A stretch of 64,000 nucleotides of DNA from Pseudomonas saliphila (GCF_008638345.1 NZ_VTVA01000004.1:237002-301001); one strand, 5' to 3'. Shown: positions 40,287 to 50,320, counted from the stretch's first letter. Numbers and translations: made by a program. The notes: a model not told the origin generated them from the sequence alone.

Positions 40287-41855
40287 ATGAGTGCCAATGC
40301 TGCTTCGCCAATTACCCTCGACTCTCCTTTCACCACACTGCCGGCACTGATCGCCCAGCACGGGCGCGACCGGGCGGATCATCCGGCACTGATCCAGGAT
40401 AATCGCCGGGTTACCTATGGTGAGCTGGACCAGTTGGCCGACCGGGTGGCGGCATCTCTCCAGCGTGACGGCCTGCAGCCCGGCGACAGCATCGCGATCT
40501 GCGCGAGCAATTCAATCAACTACGCCATCCTGTTCGTCGGCGCGCTGCGCGCCGGCGTGGTGGTCGCCCCGTTGGCGCCCTCTTCGACGCCGGAAAGCCT
40601 GCTGGTCATGCTCAAGGATTCGGCGGCGAAATTATTCTTCGTAGATCAACACAGCGACCGGGAGCTGGCTGATCTCAAGGAGCGCATAACGGCGCCGCTG
40701 TTTACGCTGGATGACAGCCGTCCCGCGCAGGGCTTCTCTCAATGGCTGGGCGATGGCACCCCGGAACCGGTTGAGCTGACACCGGATATGCCCTTCAACA
40801 TCATCTATTCCTCCGGCACCACCGGCGAGCCCAAGGGCATTGTCCAATCCCACGGCATGCGCTGGTCGCACATCCAGCGCGGCCTGGCGTTCGGTTATGG
40901 ACCGGAGTGCGTCACGTTGATGTCGACGCCGCTGTATTCCAACACCACGCTGGTCTCCTTCCTGCCGACGCTGGGTCTGGGCGGCTCACTGGTACTGATG
41001 AGCAAGTTCGACGCGAAAAAGTATCTCGAACTGGCTGCCAAACACCACGCCACGCACAGCATGCTGGTTCCGGTGCAATACCAGCGCATCATGGACCGTG
41101 ACGATTTCGATCAGTACGACCTGTCCAGCTTCAGGATGAAGTTCAGCACCAGCGCACCCTTCCACGCTGAACTCAAGGCAGACATCCTGCGGCGTTGGCC
41201 CGGCGGCCTGCTCGAGTTCTACGGCATGACCGAAGGCGGTGGCTCCTGCATGCTTGCCGCCCACGCCCACCCCGACAAGCTGGCAACGGTTGGCCAACCG
41301 CTCAGTGGCCACGACATTCGCGTCATCGACGAAGAAGGTAACGAGCTGCCGCGCGGCGAGATCGGCGAGGTGGTGGGACACTCGCCAGCCATGATGACCG
41401 CCTACCTGAACAAACCGGAGAAAACCGCCGAAGCTGAATGGTACGACAGCACTGGCAAACGCTTCATCCGCACCGGCGATGTCGGCCGTTTCGACGAGGA
41501 TGGTTTCCTGACGTTGATGGATCGACGCAAGGATATGATCATCAGTGGCGGCTTCAACATTTACCCGAGCGATCTGGAGGCCGAGCTGCGCCAGCACCCG
41601 GATCTGCAGGAAGTTACCGTGATCGGCGTGCAGTCGCGCAGCTGGGGGGAAACGCCGGTGGGTTATGCGGTACTCAAACCGGGCGCAACAACTGACGCCG
41701 AAACGATATTGCAGTGGTTCAATGCGCGGGTAGGCAAGACCCAGCGGCTCAATCGGCTGATATTGACGGACGAGCTGCCGCGCAGCGCTATCGGTAAAGT
41801 ACTCAAGCGCGAACTGCGGGATAATTTCCAGGCGACCTATGGCGAATTGGACTGA
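40287..41855 (+). CDS. Acyl-CoA ligase, class I adenylate-forming enzyme
   Basis: The product from ATG 40287 has 522 residues and all motifs of the AMP-binding superfamily: IIYSSGTTGEPKGI, FYGMTEGGGSC, TGDVGRFDEDGFLTLMDRRKDMIISGG and the catalytic lysine in LPRSAIGKVLKREL. It resembles 4-coumarate/medium-chain acyl-CoA ligases; the substrate is unknown. The frame is open 15 codons upstream, but ATGAGTGCC at 40287 is the likelier start. It precedes fabAB on the same strand after a 205-bp gap. Confidence 0.88.
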   Translation: MSANAASPITLDSPFTTLPALIAQHGRDRADHPALIQDNRRVTYGELDQLADRVAASLQRDGLQPGDSIAICASNSINYAILFVGALRAGVVVAPLAPSSTPESLLVMLKDSAAKLFFVDQHSDRELADLKERITAPLFTLDDSRPAQGFSQWLGDGTPEPVELTPDMPFNIIYSSGTTGEPKGIVQSHGMRWSHIQRGLAFGYGPECVTLMSTPLYSNTTLVSFLPTLGLGGSLVLMSKFDAKKYLELAAKHHATHSMLVPVQYQRIMDRDDFDQYDLSSFRMKFSTSAPFHAELKADILRRWPGGLLEFYGMTEGGGSCMLAAHAHPDKLATVGQPLSGHDIRVIDEEGNELPRGEIGEVVGHSPAMMTAYLNKPEKTAEAEWYDSTGKRFIRTGDVGRFDEDGFLTLMDRRKDMIISGGFNIYPSDLEAELRQHPDLQEVTVIGVQSRSWGETPVGYAVLKPGATTDAETILQWFNARVGKTQRLNRLILTDELPRSAIGKVLKRELRDNFQATYGELD

Positions 41856-42060
41856 TCAGCAGCCTCCCCGGCCCGCCGACGGCAAGAAATTTTGTCCTTG
41901 GCGGGCCTTGCGGGTATCCTCTAGCGCCTCTGGTCTGACATGGTGTGACTTTCGCCCCTGGTCAGCAGTCTGAGCTTACGCTGGCGGAGTCATCACACAA
42001 TTATTACCGCCAAGCCGAATCATTAGCGCCCCAACCTTCTGGGGATGAGCAGGAGCTTCT

Positions 42061-42576
42061 ATGTCTAGACAAAACGCGTACAGCCGGGAAGAGCTGCTAC
42101 AGTGCAGCCGCGGTGAATTATTCGGCCCCGGAAACGCGCAATTGCCCGCCCCGAACATGTTGATGATCGACCGGATCGTCCACATCAGCGAGACCGGCGG
42201 CCGCTTTGGCAAAGGTGAAATTGTTGCCGAATTGGATATCCATCCTGATCTGTGGTTTTTTGCCTGCCACTTCGAAGGCGATCCGGTCATGCCCGGATGT
42301 CTGGGGCTGGATGCGATGTGGCAATTGGTAGGGTTCCACCTTGGCTGGTTGGGCTTTGAGGGACGCGGTCGTGCTCTCGGCTCCGGCGAGGTGAAGTTCT
42401 TCGGTCAGGTCCTGCCGACCGCAAAGAAGGTTACCTATACTATTCATATCAAACGCACCATCAACCGGTCCCTGACCCTCGGCATTGCCGATGGCACCAT
42501 GGCCGTTGACGGTCGCGAGATCTATACCGCCGAAGGTCTGCGGGTGGGTCTTTTCACTTCTACTGACAGTTTCTGA
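42061..42576 (+). CDS. fabA: 3-hydroxydecanoyl-ACP dehydratase/isomerase
   Basis: FabA dehydrates 3-hydroxydecanoyl-ACP and isomerises trans-2- to cis-3-decenoyl-ACP, the entry to unsaturated fatty acids. The 171-residue product shows the active residues His70 ([12 protein letters not shown]) and Asp84 ([15 protein letters not shown]). Length is standard. It forms the fabAB operon, fabB starting 11 bp downstream. The 205 bp upstream would hold the operator for a lipid-responsive regulator such as DesT/FabT, which I cannot locate. Confidence 0.97.
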   Translation: MSRQNAYSREELLQCSRGELFGPGNAQLPAPNMLMIDRIVHISETGGRFGKGEIVAELDIHPDLWFFACHFEGDPVMPGCLGLDAMWQLVGFHLGWLGFEGRGRALGSGEVKFFGQVLPTAKKVTYTIHIKRTINRSLTLGIADGTMAVDGREIYTAEGLRVGLFTSTDSF

Positions 42577-42587
42577 GGATCATCACT

Positions 42588-43805
42588 ATGCGACGCGTCG
42601 TGATTACCGGTATGGGTATCGTGTCCTGCCTCGGCCAGGATGTTGAATCCGTGGCTACCAGCCTCAAAGAGGGCAAGCCAGGCATCACCTTCAACCCAGA
42701 ATACGCTGAAATGGGGCTACGCAGCCATGTCTCCGGCAGCGTTAAGATCGATCTTGATGCGGCCATCGATCGCAAGATCAAGCGCTTCATGGGCGATGCC
42801 GCGGCATTTGCCTATCTGTCGATGCAACAGGCTATTGCCGACTCAGGTCTGACCGATGATCAGGTCAGCAATGTCCGCACCGGTCTGGTTGCCGGTAGCG
42901 GCGGTGCCTCGACCCTGAACCAGATGGAGTCGGTCGACATCCTGCGCACAAAAGGCGTGAAGAAGATCGGGCCGTATCGTGTGCCGCGCACCATGAGCAG
43001 CACGGTGTCTGCTTGTCTGGCCACCCCGTTCAAGATCAAGGGCGTCAACTACTCGATCTCCTCTGCCTGCGCCACCAGCGCGCATTGTATCGGTCATGCT
43101 GCCGAGCTGATCCAGCTCGGCAAGCAGGACGTGGTGTTTGCCGGCGGCGGCGAAGAAGAGCACTGGTCACAGTCCATGTTGTTCGATGCCATGGGTGCAC
43201 TCTCGACTCAATACAACGAGACGCCCGAGAAAGCCTCGCGCGCCTACGACAACAAGCGTGACGGTTTCGTCATCGCTGGCGGCGGCGGCATGGTCGTGGT
43301 CGAGGAGCTAGAACACGCTCTGGCCCGTGGCGCGACAATCTATGCGGAGGTGGTCGGCTATGGCGCGACCTCTGACGGCTACGACATGGTCGCACCCAGC
43401 GGCGAAGGCGCTATTCGCTGCATGCAGCAAGCGATGGCCACCGTTGATGGCACCATCGAGTATCTCAATACTCACGGCACCTCCACCCCAGTGGGCGATG
43501 TGGCTGAACTCAAGGCCATCCGTGAAGTATTCGGCGACAAGGCACCCAAGATCAGCTCGACCAAGAGTCTGTCGGGTCACTCTCTGGGCGCCGCCGGTGT
43601 ACAGGAAGCCATCTATTGCATGTTGATGCTGCGCGACAACTTCCTTGCCGCTTCAGCCAACATCGAAGAGCTGGACGAGAACGCTGGCGATCTGCCGATT
43701 CTGCGCGAGCGTCTGGACCAGGCAGTGGACCTGGTCATGTCGAATAGCTTCGGCTTCGGCGGCACCAATGCGACGCTTATCCTCAAGCGCTGGGCCAACG
43801 CCTGA
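42588..43805 (+). CDS. fabB: 3-oxoacyl-ACP synthase I
   Basis: FabB elongates unsaturated acyl-ACPs by condensation with malonyl-ACP. The 405-residue product has the KAS I catalytic Cys161 in [12 protein letters not shown], the first His in [11 protein letters not shown] and the second in [14 protein letters not shown], plus the Gly-rich [14 protein letters not shown] end. It follows fabA immediately, and a strong terminator closes the operon. Confidence 0.97.
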   Translation: MRRVVITGMGIVSCLGQDVESVATSLKEGKPGITFNPEYAEMGLRSHVSGSVKIDLDAAIDRKIKRFMGDAAAFAYLSMQQAIADSGLTDDQVSNVRTGLVAGSGGASTLNQMESVDILRTKGVKKIGPYRVPRTMSSTVSACLATPFKIKGVNYSISSACATSAHCIGHAAELIQLGKQDVVFAGGGEEEHWSQSMLFDAMGALSTQYNETPEKASRAYDNKRDGFVIAGGGGMVVVEELEHALARGATIYAEVVGYGATSDGYDMVAPSGEGAIRCMQQAMATVDGTIEYLNTHGTSTPVGDVAELKAIREVFGDKAPKISSTKSLSGHSLGAAGVQEAIYCMLMLRDNFLAASANIEELDENAGDLPILRERLDQAVDLVMSNSFGFGGTNATLILKRWANA

Positions 43806-43853
43806 CTATGCCTGCAGGCTGATCTTGCCTGCACCGTCAGCGTGACCGACTAG

Positions 43854-43884
43854 CGCCGTCGTCCTTCGGGATGACGGCGTTTTT
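43854..43884 (+). terminator. Rho-independent terminator of fabAB
   Basis: An 11-bp stem (CGCCGTCGTCC / GGATGACGGCG, one G-T wobble) with a TTCG tetraloop is followed by TTTTT. It lies 49 bp after fabB and is a textbook terminator. Confidence 0.93.
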
Positions 43885-44011
43885 GTATGCCCTTTCTGGG
43901 GTTGTAGCGCGCCTGCGCTCCGACAGCACCAATCGAACCGCCATGCTATGGTCAGGTCACATACAAAAGCGTCACAGCCGCTCCTACCATCGGTCGTTAA
44001 CCTGGGGTCCC

Positions 44012-45406
44012 ATGAATCAGCAAGCAGATATCCGCCGCCTGTTACCCTCAGTCGATCAGATCCTCGCCTGGCCACTTATTCAGCAGCTGCAGCAGGACCA
44101 TGGCCAGCCACTGGTAAAACAGGCAGTGACCGCAGAGCTCGATCTGCTCAGACAACACAACTCCCCCTGCGAACCCGACCTGCTTGCTGCGGCAATCGAG
44201 TCGCACCTGGTGCGCGTACTCAGTCCATCCCTGCGCAAGGTGTTCAACCTGACCGGCACCGTTCTGCATACCAACCTGGGGCGCGCGCCCTTGCCGGAAG
44301 AAGCCATCAAGGCGATGTGCGAGGTTGCGCGCGGCGCCAGCAATCTGGAGTTTGATCTGGAGACCGGCAAACGTGGCGACCGTGACAGTCATGTCGAGGC
44401 CTGGCTGTGCCGTCTGACCGGCGCTGAAGCTGCTACGGTGGTGAACAACAATGCTGCAGCCGTACTCTTGATGCTCAATACCCTGGCGCGTAGCAAGGAG
44501 GTGATCGTTTCCCGGGGCGAGTTGGTGGAGATCGGCGGCGCCTTTCGCGTGCCGGACATCATGCAGCGCGCCCAGTGCAAGCTGCGAGAAGTAGGCACCA
44601 CCAACCGTACCCACCTGAGGGATTATAACGAGGCCGTCGAAGCCAGAACCGCACTGATGATGACGGTGCACACCAGCAACTATGTGATACAGGGCTTTAC
44701 CGCCAGCGTCCCCGAGGCTCAGCTGGCGCAAGCCGCGCACGAGCATGGCGTGCCCTATGTCGTGGATCTGGGCAGCGGCAGTCTGGTGGATCTGCGTCGC
44801 TGGGGACTGCCTTATGAGCCGACGCCGATGGACAGTCTGGCCAACGGCGCGGATCTGGTGTCATTCAGCGGCGACAAGCTGCTTGGCGGCCCCCAAGCCG
44901 GAATAATTGTCGGCAAGCGCGTCTTGATCGAGCGTCTGAAAAAGAATGCCCTGAAGCGGGCGCTGCGCTGCGACAAGGTTACCCTCGCCGCCCTCGAAGC
45001 CGTGCTCCGCCTTTATGCCAACCCCGAGCAGCTCGCCCACCGCCTGCCAAGCCTGCGCTGGCTAAGCCGGTCGCAACCATCGATCGCGCAACAGGCTGAG
45101 CGACTGATCCCCGCCATCCAGCTCTGGGCTGGCACACGCTATGAAGTGACCTCGGAACCGGTCATGGGCCAGATTGGTAGTGGCGCCCTGCCCGTCGAGC
45201 AGTTACCCAGCCAGGCATTGGTACTGACCCCCATCGCCAGCAAACGCGACGCCAATCGCAGCCTGCAATCGGCCCAGAAATCGCTGAGAAATCTGCCCAT
45301 ACCTGTCATCGGGCGGATCAATGACGGTCGTCTGATTCTCGATTTGCGCTGTCTCGATGAGGACTCGGAACTGCTTGCACAGCTGAAGCAGTACCCGCTT
45401 GGCTAA
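44012..45406 (+). CDS. selA: L-seryl-tRNA(Sec) selenium transferase
   Basis: SelA converts seryl-tRNA(Sec) to selenocysteinyl-tRNA(Sec) with selenophosphate, using PLP. The 464-residue product from ATG 44012 has the SelA N-domain (LLPSVDQILAWPLIQQL), FNLTGTVLHTNLGRAPL, the PLP lysine (Lys289) in SFSGDKLLGGPQAG, and a normal C-terminus. The frame is open 47 codons upstream, before any fabB-independent start signal. In P. aeruginosa selB follows selA; here the next gene is a small exported protein, and no selB or tRNA-Sec is visible. Confidence 0.96.
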   Translation: MNQQADIRRLLPSVDQILAWPLIQQLQQDHGQPLVKQAVTAELDLLRQHNSPCEPDLLAAAIESHLVRVLSPSLRKVFNLTGTVLHTNLGRAPLPEEAIKAMCEVARGASNLEFDLETGKRGDRDSHVEAWLCRLTGAEAATVVNNNAAAVLLMLNTLARSKEVIVSRGELVEIGGAFRVPDIMQRAQCKLREVGTTNRTHLRDYNEAVEARTALMMTVHTSNYVIQGFTASVPEAQLAQAAHEHGVPYVVDLGSGSLVDLRRWGLPYEPTPMDSLANGADLVSFSGDKLLGGPQAGIIVGKRVLIERLKKNALKRALRCDKVTLAALEAVLRLYANPEQLAHRLPSLRWLSRSQPSIAQQAERLIPAIQLWAGTRYEVTSEPVMGQIGSGALPVEQLPSQALVLTPIASKRDANRSLQSAQKSLRNLPIPVIGRINDGRLILDLRCLDEDSELLAQLKQYPLG

Positions 45407-45512
45407 GTCTGCAGCAGGTCTACCGGCCAGCCGTCACAAAGCCTGCGCTGGCCATTGACCTTTGCCGGCTCAGGAGGTCCTATGAGGTATAACCTCCCCG
45501 GGAGATCCGCTC

Positions 45513-46001
45513 ATGAACTTTCCTCGTGCCGCCAGGCTACTGTGCCTGCCAGCCCTTATCACCGGACTCCTGCTGGGCAGCCCGGCCAGCGCCGACGGCG
45601 GATATTATCGAGCCGCTCCATCCCAGGCCGATAGCGTCCGCGACAGGCATTATCGCGCGCCCAGCCACTACCGCTCCGCACCCTCCGTCCAGGTGCAATC
45701 CAGCGGTTATCGACTGTACTTCAGCTCCGGCGAATCGCGCCCGGGACTCAGCCCGAGCTATGGAAATGATAAGTTCGACCGTAACCGGCACCAACGGTCC
45801 GAGCGGCAGCACCGCTACTATGACGGCTCCCAACAATACCGCCGTCAACGTCCGCAACAGTACAATCCCCATGCACAGCCGGGTAATCCACGTGCCGGTG
45901 AGAACCGGCTAGGCACCGGCAACACCCAGATGCGCCGGCCACCGCAGATGCACGATTCCGGTCCGCTTCAGCGGCACCAGCCAGAGCGGCGTTATCGCTA
46001 A
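45513..46001 (+). CDS. Small exported basic Tyr/Arg-rich protein
   Basis: The 162-residue protein has a signal peptide (about 1-27, ending SPASA). The mature part is low in hydrophobicity and rich in Arg, Tyr, Gln, Pro and His (DRHYRAPSHYR, RRQRPQQYNPHAQPG). I recognise no family; it is predicted periplasmic and probably disordered. GGGAG about 10 bp upstream of ATG 45513 is its ribosome site, but a stronger AGGAGG at 45471-45476 serves a different frame at ATG 45482. Confidence 0.7.
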   Translation: MNFPRAARLLCLPALITGLLLGSPASADGGYYRAAPSQADSVRDRHYRAPSHYRSAPSVQVQSSGYRLYFSSGESRPGLSPSYGNDKFDRNRHQRSERQHRYYDGSQQYRRQRPQQYNPHAQPGNPRAGENRLGTGNTQMRRPPQMHDSGPLQRHQPERRYR

Positions 46002-46018
46002 TCGTTGATCAGCTGCAT

Positions 46019-47215
46019 TCAGATGGCCAGTGCCGCCTGTTTTTTCCGCGCAGCCGTGCGCTGAGCCAGCTGCGCCATAACCAGCGCACCGATACCGCAG
46101 GCTGCCATGACCGCCGTCATGGGCACGGCTGTACCGTCGTGCAATAGGCCAACCAACGCTGAGGTGATACCGGCGATGACAAATTGCATGGTGCCCATCA
46201 ATGCCGACGCCACCCCGGCCTGATGCCCCTGCCCGGCCATGGCTTCGGCGGATGAGTTGGGCAGCACCAGGGCAATCACTGCCACACTGCCAAACAACGG
46301 CAGCAGGAATGGCCACAGGGTATCGGGTTGATAGATCGCGACGCCTAGCAACATCAGATTGCTTACGGCGAAGAACAGGGTAGTAACACGCAGCAGCTTC
46401 ATCGGTGGGCGCCGACGCAACAACCAGCTATTGACCTGCGCAAACAGGATAAAACCTGAGGCATTGATGGCGAAGAACCAGCCAAAATGTGCGGCGGGAA
46501 TGCCGTACAGCTCGATGATCAGGAAGGGTGAGCCGGCGATGTAGGCAAACATGCCCGCCATTGCAATGCCGCCGGTAAGCGCATGAAACATGAACAGCGG
46601 CTCACTGAACAGTCGGCGATAGCGACCCAGGGCGCTGGAGAGGGCCGGCGGCGTGGCGCTGGGTGCAAGCGTCTCTTTTAGTCCGAAAAACACTGCAAAG
46701 GAAAATACTGCCGAGAATAATGTCAAGAACAGGAAGATCCAGGTCCAGTTACCCAGCTCCAGCAGCAAACCGCCAGCCAGGGGGGCCAGGATCGGCGCAA
46801 CGCCCATTATCAGCATCAACTGGGAAAATGCCTTGGCGGCCTCAATCGGCTCACACAAGTCACGCACCACCGCCCGGTTCACCACGATTCCGGCGCAACC
46901 GCCCAGCGCCTGCGCAAAACGCGCGGCAATCAGCCATTCGATGGTAGGCGCCAGGGCACAGGCCAGCGACGCCACACAGAACAGCCCAATGCCAAACAAT
47001 AACGGCTTGCGGCGACCAAACCGGTCAGCGACGGGGCCATAAAACAGCTGGCCGAGGGCCAAGCCGACGAAATAGGCCGAAAGGCTCAGTTGAATATGTT
47101 CACTGTCGGTGGCCAAGGCAACGGCCATTGCCGGAAACGCTGGCAGATACAGATCAATGGCGAGCGGACCAAAGGCACTCAGTCCACCCAGAATGAGCAG
47201 AATTTTAAACGGCAT
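46019..47215 (-). CDS. Bcr/CflA-family multidrug MFS exporter
   Basis: The 398-residue inner-membrane protein has about 12 helices and the DHA1/Bcr-CflA N-terminus (GGLSAFGPLAIDLYLPAFPAMA). It has the A-motif FYGPVADRFGRRKPLLFGI and helix-5 ARFAQALGGCAGIVVNRAVVRDL. It is likely to export drugs or dipeptides in exchange for protons. The gene stands alone, divergent from the ABC exporter. Confidence 0.92.
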   Translation of the reverse strand: MPFKILLILGGLSAFGPLAIDLYLPAFPAMAVALATDSEHIQLSLSAYFVGLALGQLFYGPVADRFGRRKPLLFGIGLFCVASLACALAPTIEWLIAARFAQALGGCAGIVVNRAVVRDLCEPIEAAKAFSQLMLIMGVAPILAPLAGGLLLELGNWTWIFLFLTLFSAVFSFAVFFGLKETLAPSATPPALSSALGRYRRLFSEPLFMFHALTGGIAMAGMFAYIAGSPFLIIELYGIPAAHFGWFFAINASGFILFAQVNSWLLRRRPPMKLLRVTTLFFAVSNLMLLGVAIYQPDTLWPFLLPLFGSVAVIALVLPNSSAEAMAGQGHQAGVASALMGTMQFVIAGITSALVGLLHDGTAVPMTAVMAACGIGALVMAQLAQRTAARKKQAALAI

Positions 47216-47375
47216 AGACTATTCCGGAGGCAGATCCCGGCATAGACCAGCCGGAACCAAAGCGCACATGATGACAGAAAGAATAGACGCATGCCTGCAA
47301 CAGACCTTTGCACTCATGCACCGGAACGGGGTCAATCCGATGTAGCATAGCGCTCTCACCTTAGCCGGAGCACCC

Positions 47376-49127
47376 ATGTCCAGGTCTAACTCCCTAGCCT
47401 TCGCCTTGCGCTTTGTTTCCCCCTACCGGGGGCGAGTCGCAGGCGCCCTGCTTGCACTGGTGTTCACTGCCGGGATCACCCTGTCGCTCGGCCAGGGACT
47501 CCGTCTCATGGTTGACCAGGGCTTTGTTACCGGCTCACCTGAGCTGCTCAATCAGAGTGTGGGGCTGTTCCTCATCATGGTGGTGGCGCTGGCGATTGGC
47601 ACCTATGCCCGCTTCTACCTGGTGTCATGGATTGGCGAGCGGGTCGTGGCAGATATCCGCAAGCAGGTGTTTGATCATGTCATTGATCTGCATCCCGGCT
47701 TTTTCGAAACCAACCGGGGGTTGGAGATTCAGTCGCGTCTCACCGCCGACACCACCGTCCTGCAATCGGTAATCGGCTCAAGCCTGTCCATCGCGCTGCG
47801 TAACGGGCTGATGCTGATCGGCGGGATCGTTCTGCTGGTCATCACCAACCCGAAACTCACCAGCATTGTCATGCTGGCGGTGCCACTGATCGTCGCGCCA
47901 ATCATATTCTTCGGTCGACGCGTACGCAGATTGTCGCGCCTGAGCCAGGACCGCGTTGCGGACGTGGGCAGCTATGTCGGCGAAGTGCTCGGCCAGATCA
48001 AGACGGTCCAGGCCTACAACCATCAGACGCAGGACCGAGCGCGTTTCAGTACCGTCGTCGAGCAGGCCTTTGAAGTCTCCCGCAGCCGCATCCGTCAGCG
48101 GGCCTGGCTGACCTCTGTCGTCATTGTGCTGGTGCTCGGTGCAATCGGCATGATGGTCTGGGTCGGCGGAATGGACGTGCTCGCCGGCAGGATCAGCCTC
48201 GGCGAGCTGGCCGCCTTCCTGTTTTACAGTCTGATCGTGGGGCTCGCTGCAGGCGCGCTGAGCGAGGTCATCGGTGAACTCCAACGCGCGGCGGGCGCTG
48301 GTGCACGCATTCTCGAGCTGCTACGGACAGAGCAGGAAATTGCACCACCGGCGACAGGCCTGGCGCAATTGCCGGACAAACTGGTCGAGGGCATCGCCTT
48401 TGAAGAGGTGAGATTCGCCTACCCCACTCGTCCGGACGCAACAGTGATCCAGGAATTGTCACTGCACATACGCATCGGCGAAACCCTGGCCCTGGTCGGT
48501 CCTTCCGGCGCTGGCAAGTCCACACTGTTTGATCTGCTGCTACGCTTCTTCGATGTTTCCGGCGGACGCATCACGATCGAGGGTCTCGATATTCGCCGAC
48601 TCGACCCGGCACAGCTGCGCGCCTGCTTCGCCCTGGTGTCGCAGAACCCGGCGCTGTTCTACGGCAGCGTCGGCGACAACATTCGATACGGCCGGCCGGA
48701 AGCGAGCTCAGCAGCCATCGAGGCCGCTGCCCGCGCCGCGCACGCCGACGAGTTCATCGCAGACATGCCCAACGGCTATGACACGCAACTCGGGGATGCC
48801 GGATTAGGCCTGTCAGGTGGGCAAAAGCAGCGCCTTGCCATCGCCCGCGCACTGTTGACCGACGCGCCCATCCTACTGCTCGACGAAGCAACCAGCGCGC
48901 TGGATGCGCGCAGTGAGTACCTGATTCAACAGGCAATGCCCCGATTGACCCAGGGCCGCACCACCATCGTCATCGCTCACCGCCTGGCCACAGTAAAGAA
49001 CGCAGATCGCATTGCGGTCATCGATAAAGGGAGGCTGGTAGCGGTTGGCACGCATGAGGAACTGGTAGCCTGTAATGGCTTGTATGCGCGGTTGGCCGAA
49101 TTGCAGTTTGGCGCCGCGACCGTTTGA
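47376..49127 (+). CDS. ABC exporter, fused membrane and ATPase domains
   Basis: This 583-residue half-transporter has a six-helix membrane domain (about 15-310) and an ATPase domain. It contains Walker A GPSGAGKST (about 375-383), Q-loop FALVSQNPALF, signature LSGGQKQRLAIARAL (about 479), Walker B ILLLDEATSALD and the H-loop IVIAHRLATV. It is MsbA-like and would homodimerise; lipid, peptide or drug export is possible. It is separated from Bcr by a shared 160-bp upstream region. Confidence 0.92.
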   Translation: MSRSNSLAFALRFVSPYRGRVAGALLALVFTAGITLSLGQGLRLMVDQGFVTGSPELLNQSVGLFLIMVVALAIGTYARFYLVSWIGERVVADIRKQVFDHVIDLHPGFFETNRGLEIQSRLTADTTVLQSVIGSSLSIALRNGLMLIGGIVLLVITNPKLTSIVMLAVPLIVAPIIFFGRRVRRLSRLSQDRVADVGSYVGEVLGQIKTVQAYNHQTQDRARFSTVVEQAFEVSRSRIRQRAWLTSVVIVLVLGAIGMMVWVGGMDVLAGRISLGELAAFLFYSLIVGLAAGALSEVIGELQRAAGAGARILELLRTEQEIAPPATGLAQLPDKLVEGIAFEEVRFAYPTRPDATVIQELSLHIRIGETLALVGPSGAGKSTLFDLLLRFFDVSGGRITIEGLDIRRLDPAQLRACFALVSQNPALFYGSVGDNIRYGRPEASSAAIEAAARAAHADEFIADMPNGYDTQLGDAGLGLSGGQKQRLAIARALLTDAPILLLDEATSALDARSEYLIQQAMPRLTQGRTTIVIAHRLATVKNADRIAVIDKGRLVAVGTHEELVACNGLYARLAELQFGAATV

Positions 49128-49142
49128 CAGGGTTTAGATCAG

Positions 49143-49168
49143 AACGCGGGCCATGAGCGGCCCGCGTT
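49143..49168. terminator. Hairpin between convergent genes
   Basis: A perfect 10-bp GC-rich stem (AACGCGGGCC / GGCCCGCGTT) with a 6-base loop lies between the ends of the ABC gene (plus) and the first esterase (minus). No T-run is present on either side, so it is probably a two-way but weak terminator. Confidence 0.65.
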
Positions 49169-49186
49169 CCAGGTGGTCAACTGAAA

Positions 49187-50236
49187 TCAGTCAAGCGACT
49201 GGAAGAACACGGCGCTCTCACCGGCCGCGAATCCAGGCCATTCGTGGTTTCTCGAGCTAGGCTGCTCGGCCAGACTGTATTCACACCAGCGCACCGGATA
49301 CCCGACATCACAGTTGGTGTATTCCACACAGCCATTTTTCAGCTGCCGGGTCTCCTCCCCGCACATATTCGCGTCCAGCCAGTACTGCCGCTGGGCCAGA
49401 CCGTTTTCAAAGGGAATCAGTTTGTCTTCGGGATCATGGGCTGCCCAGGCGGCTGCGCGTCCGACACATTCTGCCGCGCTCTTCTGCGGGGGAGCGGAAG
49501 CCACTGCAGAGAATGCCCGCACGACGTCGCCCCGTTCACAGGCCAGGCGCGAGGCGAACAAACCGCCCATACTCATGCCGATGGTAAATACCCGGTTTTC
49601 ATCCACGCAGGCTTCCCCGCGCAGCTCTTCATACATCGCATCGAAGAAGGCCAGATCTCGCTCACCAACCGTTTCCCAGCTATTACGCTCGGGATACTCC
49701 GCAGCGGTGGGCACCGGCATACCCCGCGGATGGACCACAATGGCCGCGTCACCCATGGTTTCGACTACGCCATTGGTAGCCTTGTAGTTCTTGGTCTTGT
49801 CCTTCTGTTCGTCTCCGCGTCCGTGAAAGCTGAATACCATCGGGTAGGCTTTGGCCGGGTCATAACCTGTAGGAAGATCAAGGATATAGCGACGGTTGTC
49901 GCCGCCCACTGCAATGGTCCGCTCACCTGCTTTCGGTGCCGGACCGCCGCAGCCGATAGAGGGCGCGGCGGGTGTTGGTCCCGCGATGGGTGGAGGCGGC
50001 GGTTCGGCTATCGGATCGTCAACCGGCGGTGGGTCTACCGGATCTATCGGGTCGGCCGGAGCGGGATCTTCGGCAGCAGGTGTGTCGGCGTCGGGATCGA
50101 TACCGGTATCCTCGGCACCCGGTCCCGTCGGAGTTACTTCAGGCTGGGCTTCATAATCGTCATCATCACCCCCACTGCTACAACCGGTCACCAGAATCGC
50201 CAGCGCCACACAGTACATCAGTTTGGTTTTTGTCAT
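49187..50236 (-). CDS. Lipoprotein esterase, PHB-depolymerase/feruloyl-esterase type (copy 1)
   Basis: The 349-residue product from ATG 50234-50236 has a lipobox (LVTGCSS) that would be lipidated at its first Cys. An Asp/Pro/Ala-rich linker follows, then an alpha/beta hydrolase domain with FSFHGRGDEQ, nucleophile elbow GMSMGG, acid in AHDPEDKLIPF and His in NHEWPGF. This is the LpqC/feruloyl-esterase group; the substrate is unknown. An AAGGGGGAAACG ribosome site precedes the ATG. It is a close paralog of the gene at 50642, with a shared upstream sequence. Confidence 0.87.
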   Translation of the reverse strand: MTKTKLMYCVALAILVTGCSSGGDDDDYEAQPEVTPTGPGAEDTGIDPDADTPAAEDPAPADPIDPVDPPPVDDPIAEPPPPPIAGPTPAAPSIGCGGPAPKAGERTIAVGGDNRRYILDLPTGYDPAKAYPMVFSFHGRGDEQKDKTKNYKATNGVVETMGDAAIVVHPRGMPVPTAAEYPERNSWETVGERDLAFFDAMYEELRGEACVDENRVFTIGMSMGGLFASRLACERGDVVRAFSAVASAPPQKSAAECVGRAAAWAAHDPEDKLIPFENGLAQRQYWLDANMCGEETRQLKNGCVEYTNCDVGYPVRWCEYSLAEQPSSRNHEWPGFAAGESAVFFQSLD

Positions 50237-50303
50237 CGTTTCCCCCTTATCATCCGGAAAAGTCCGGTGGTCAGCGGCAGGCGTGGAAGCAGACTGCACG
50301 AAC

Positions 50304-50320
50304 GGAAACACGACGTTTTA
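50304..50320 (-). promoter_or_regulatory. Palindromic box upstream of esterase copy 1
   Basis: The plus-strand sequence GGAAACACGACGTTTTA contains the dyad AAAC-N5-GTTT and recurs exactly at 51741-51757 upstream of the second copy. It lies about 68 bp before the start codon. Flanking bases match too, so it could be a conserved operator or promoter piece kept after duplication. Confidence 0.55.

Noticed and set aside
41871..41906. GCCCGCC / GGCGGGC inverted repeat after the acyl-CoA ligase as a terminator
   Set aside because: Only 7 bp with a 22-base loop and no T-run.
45407..45512. tRNA-Sec next to selA
   Set aside because: No cloverleaf or conserved T-loop/CCA in this short gap; only a small GGAGGT/ACCTCC pairing.
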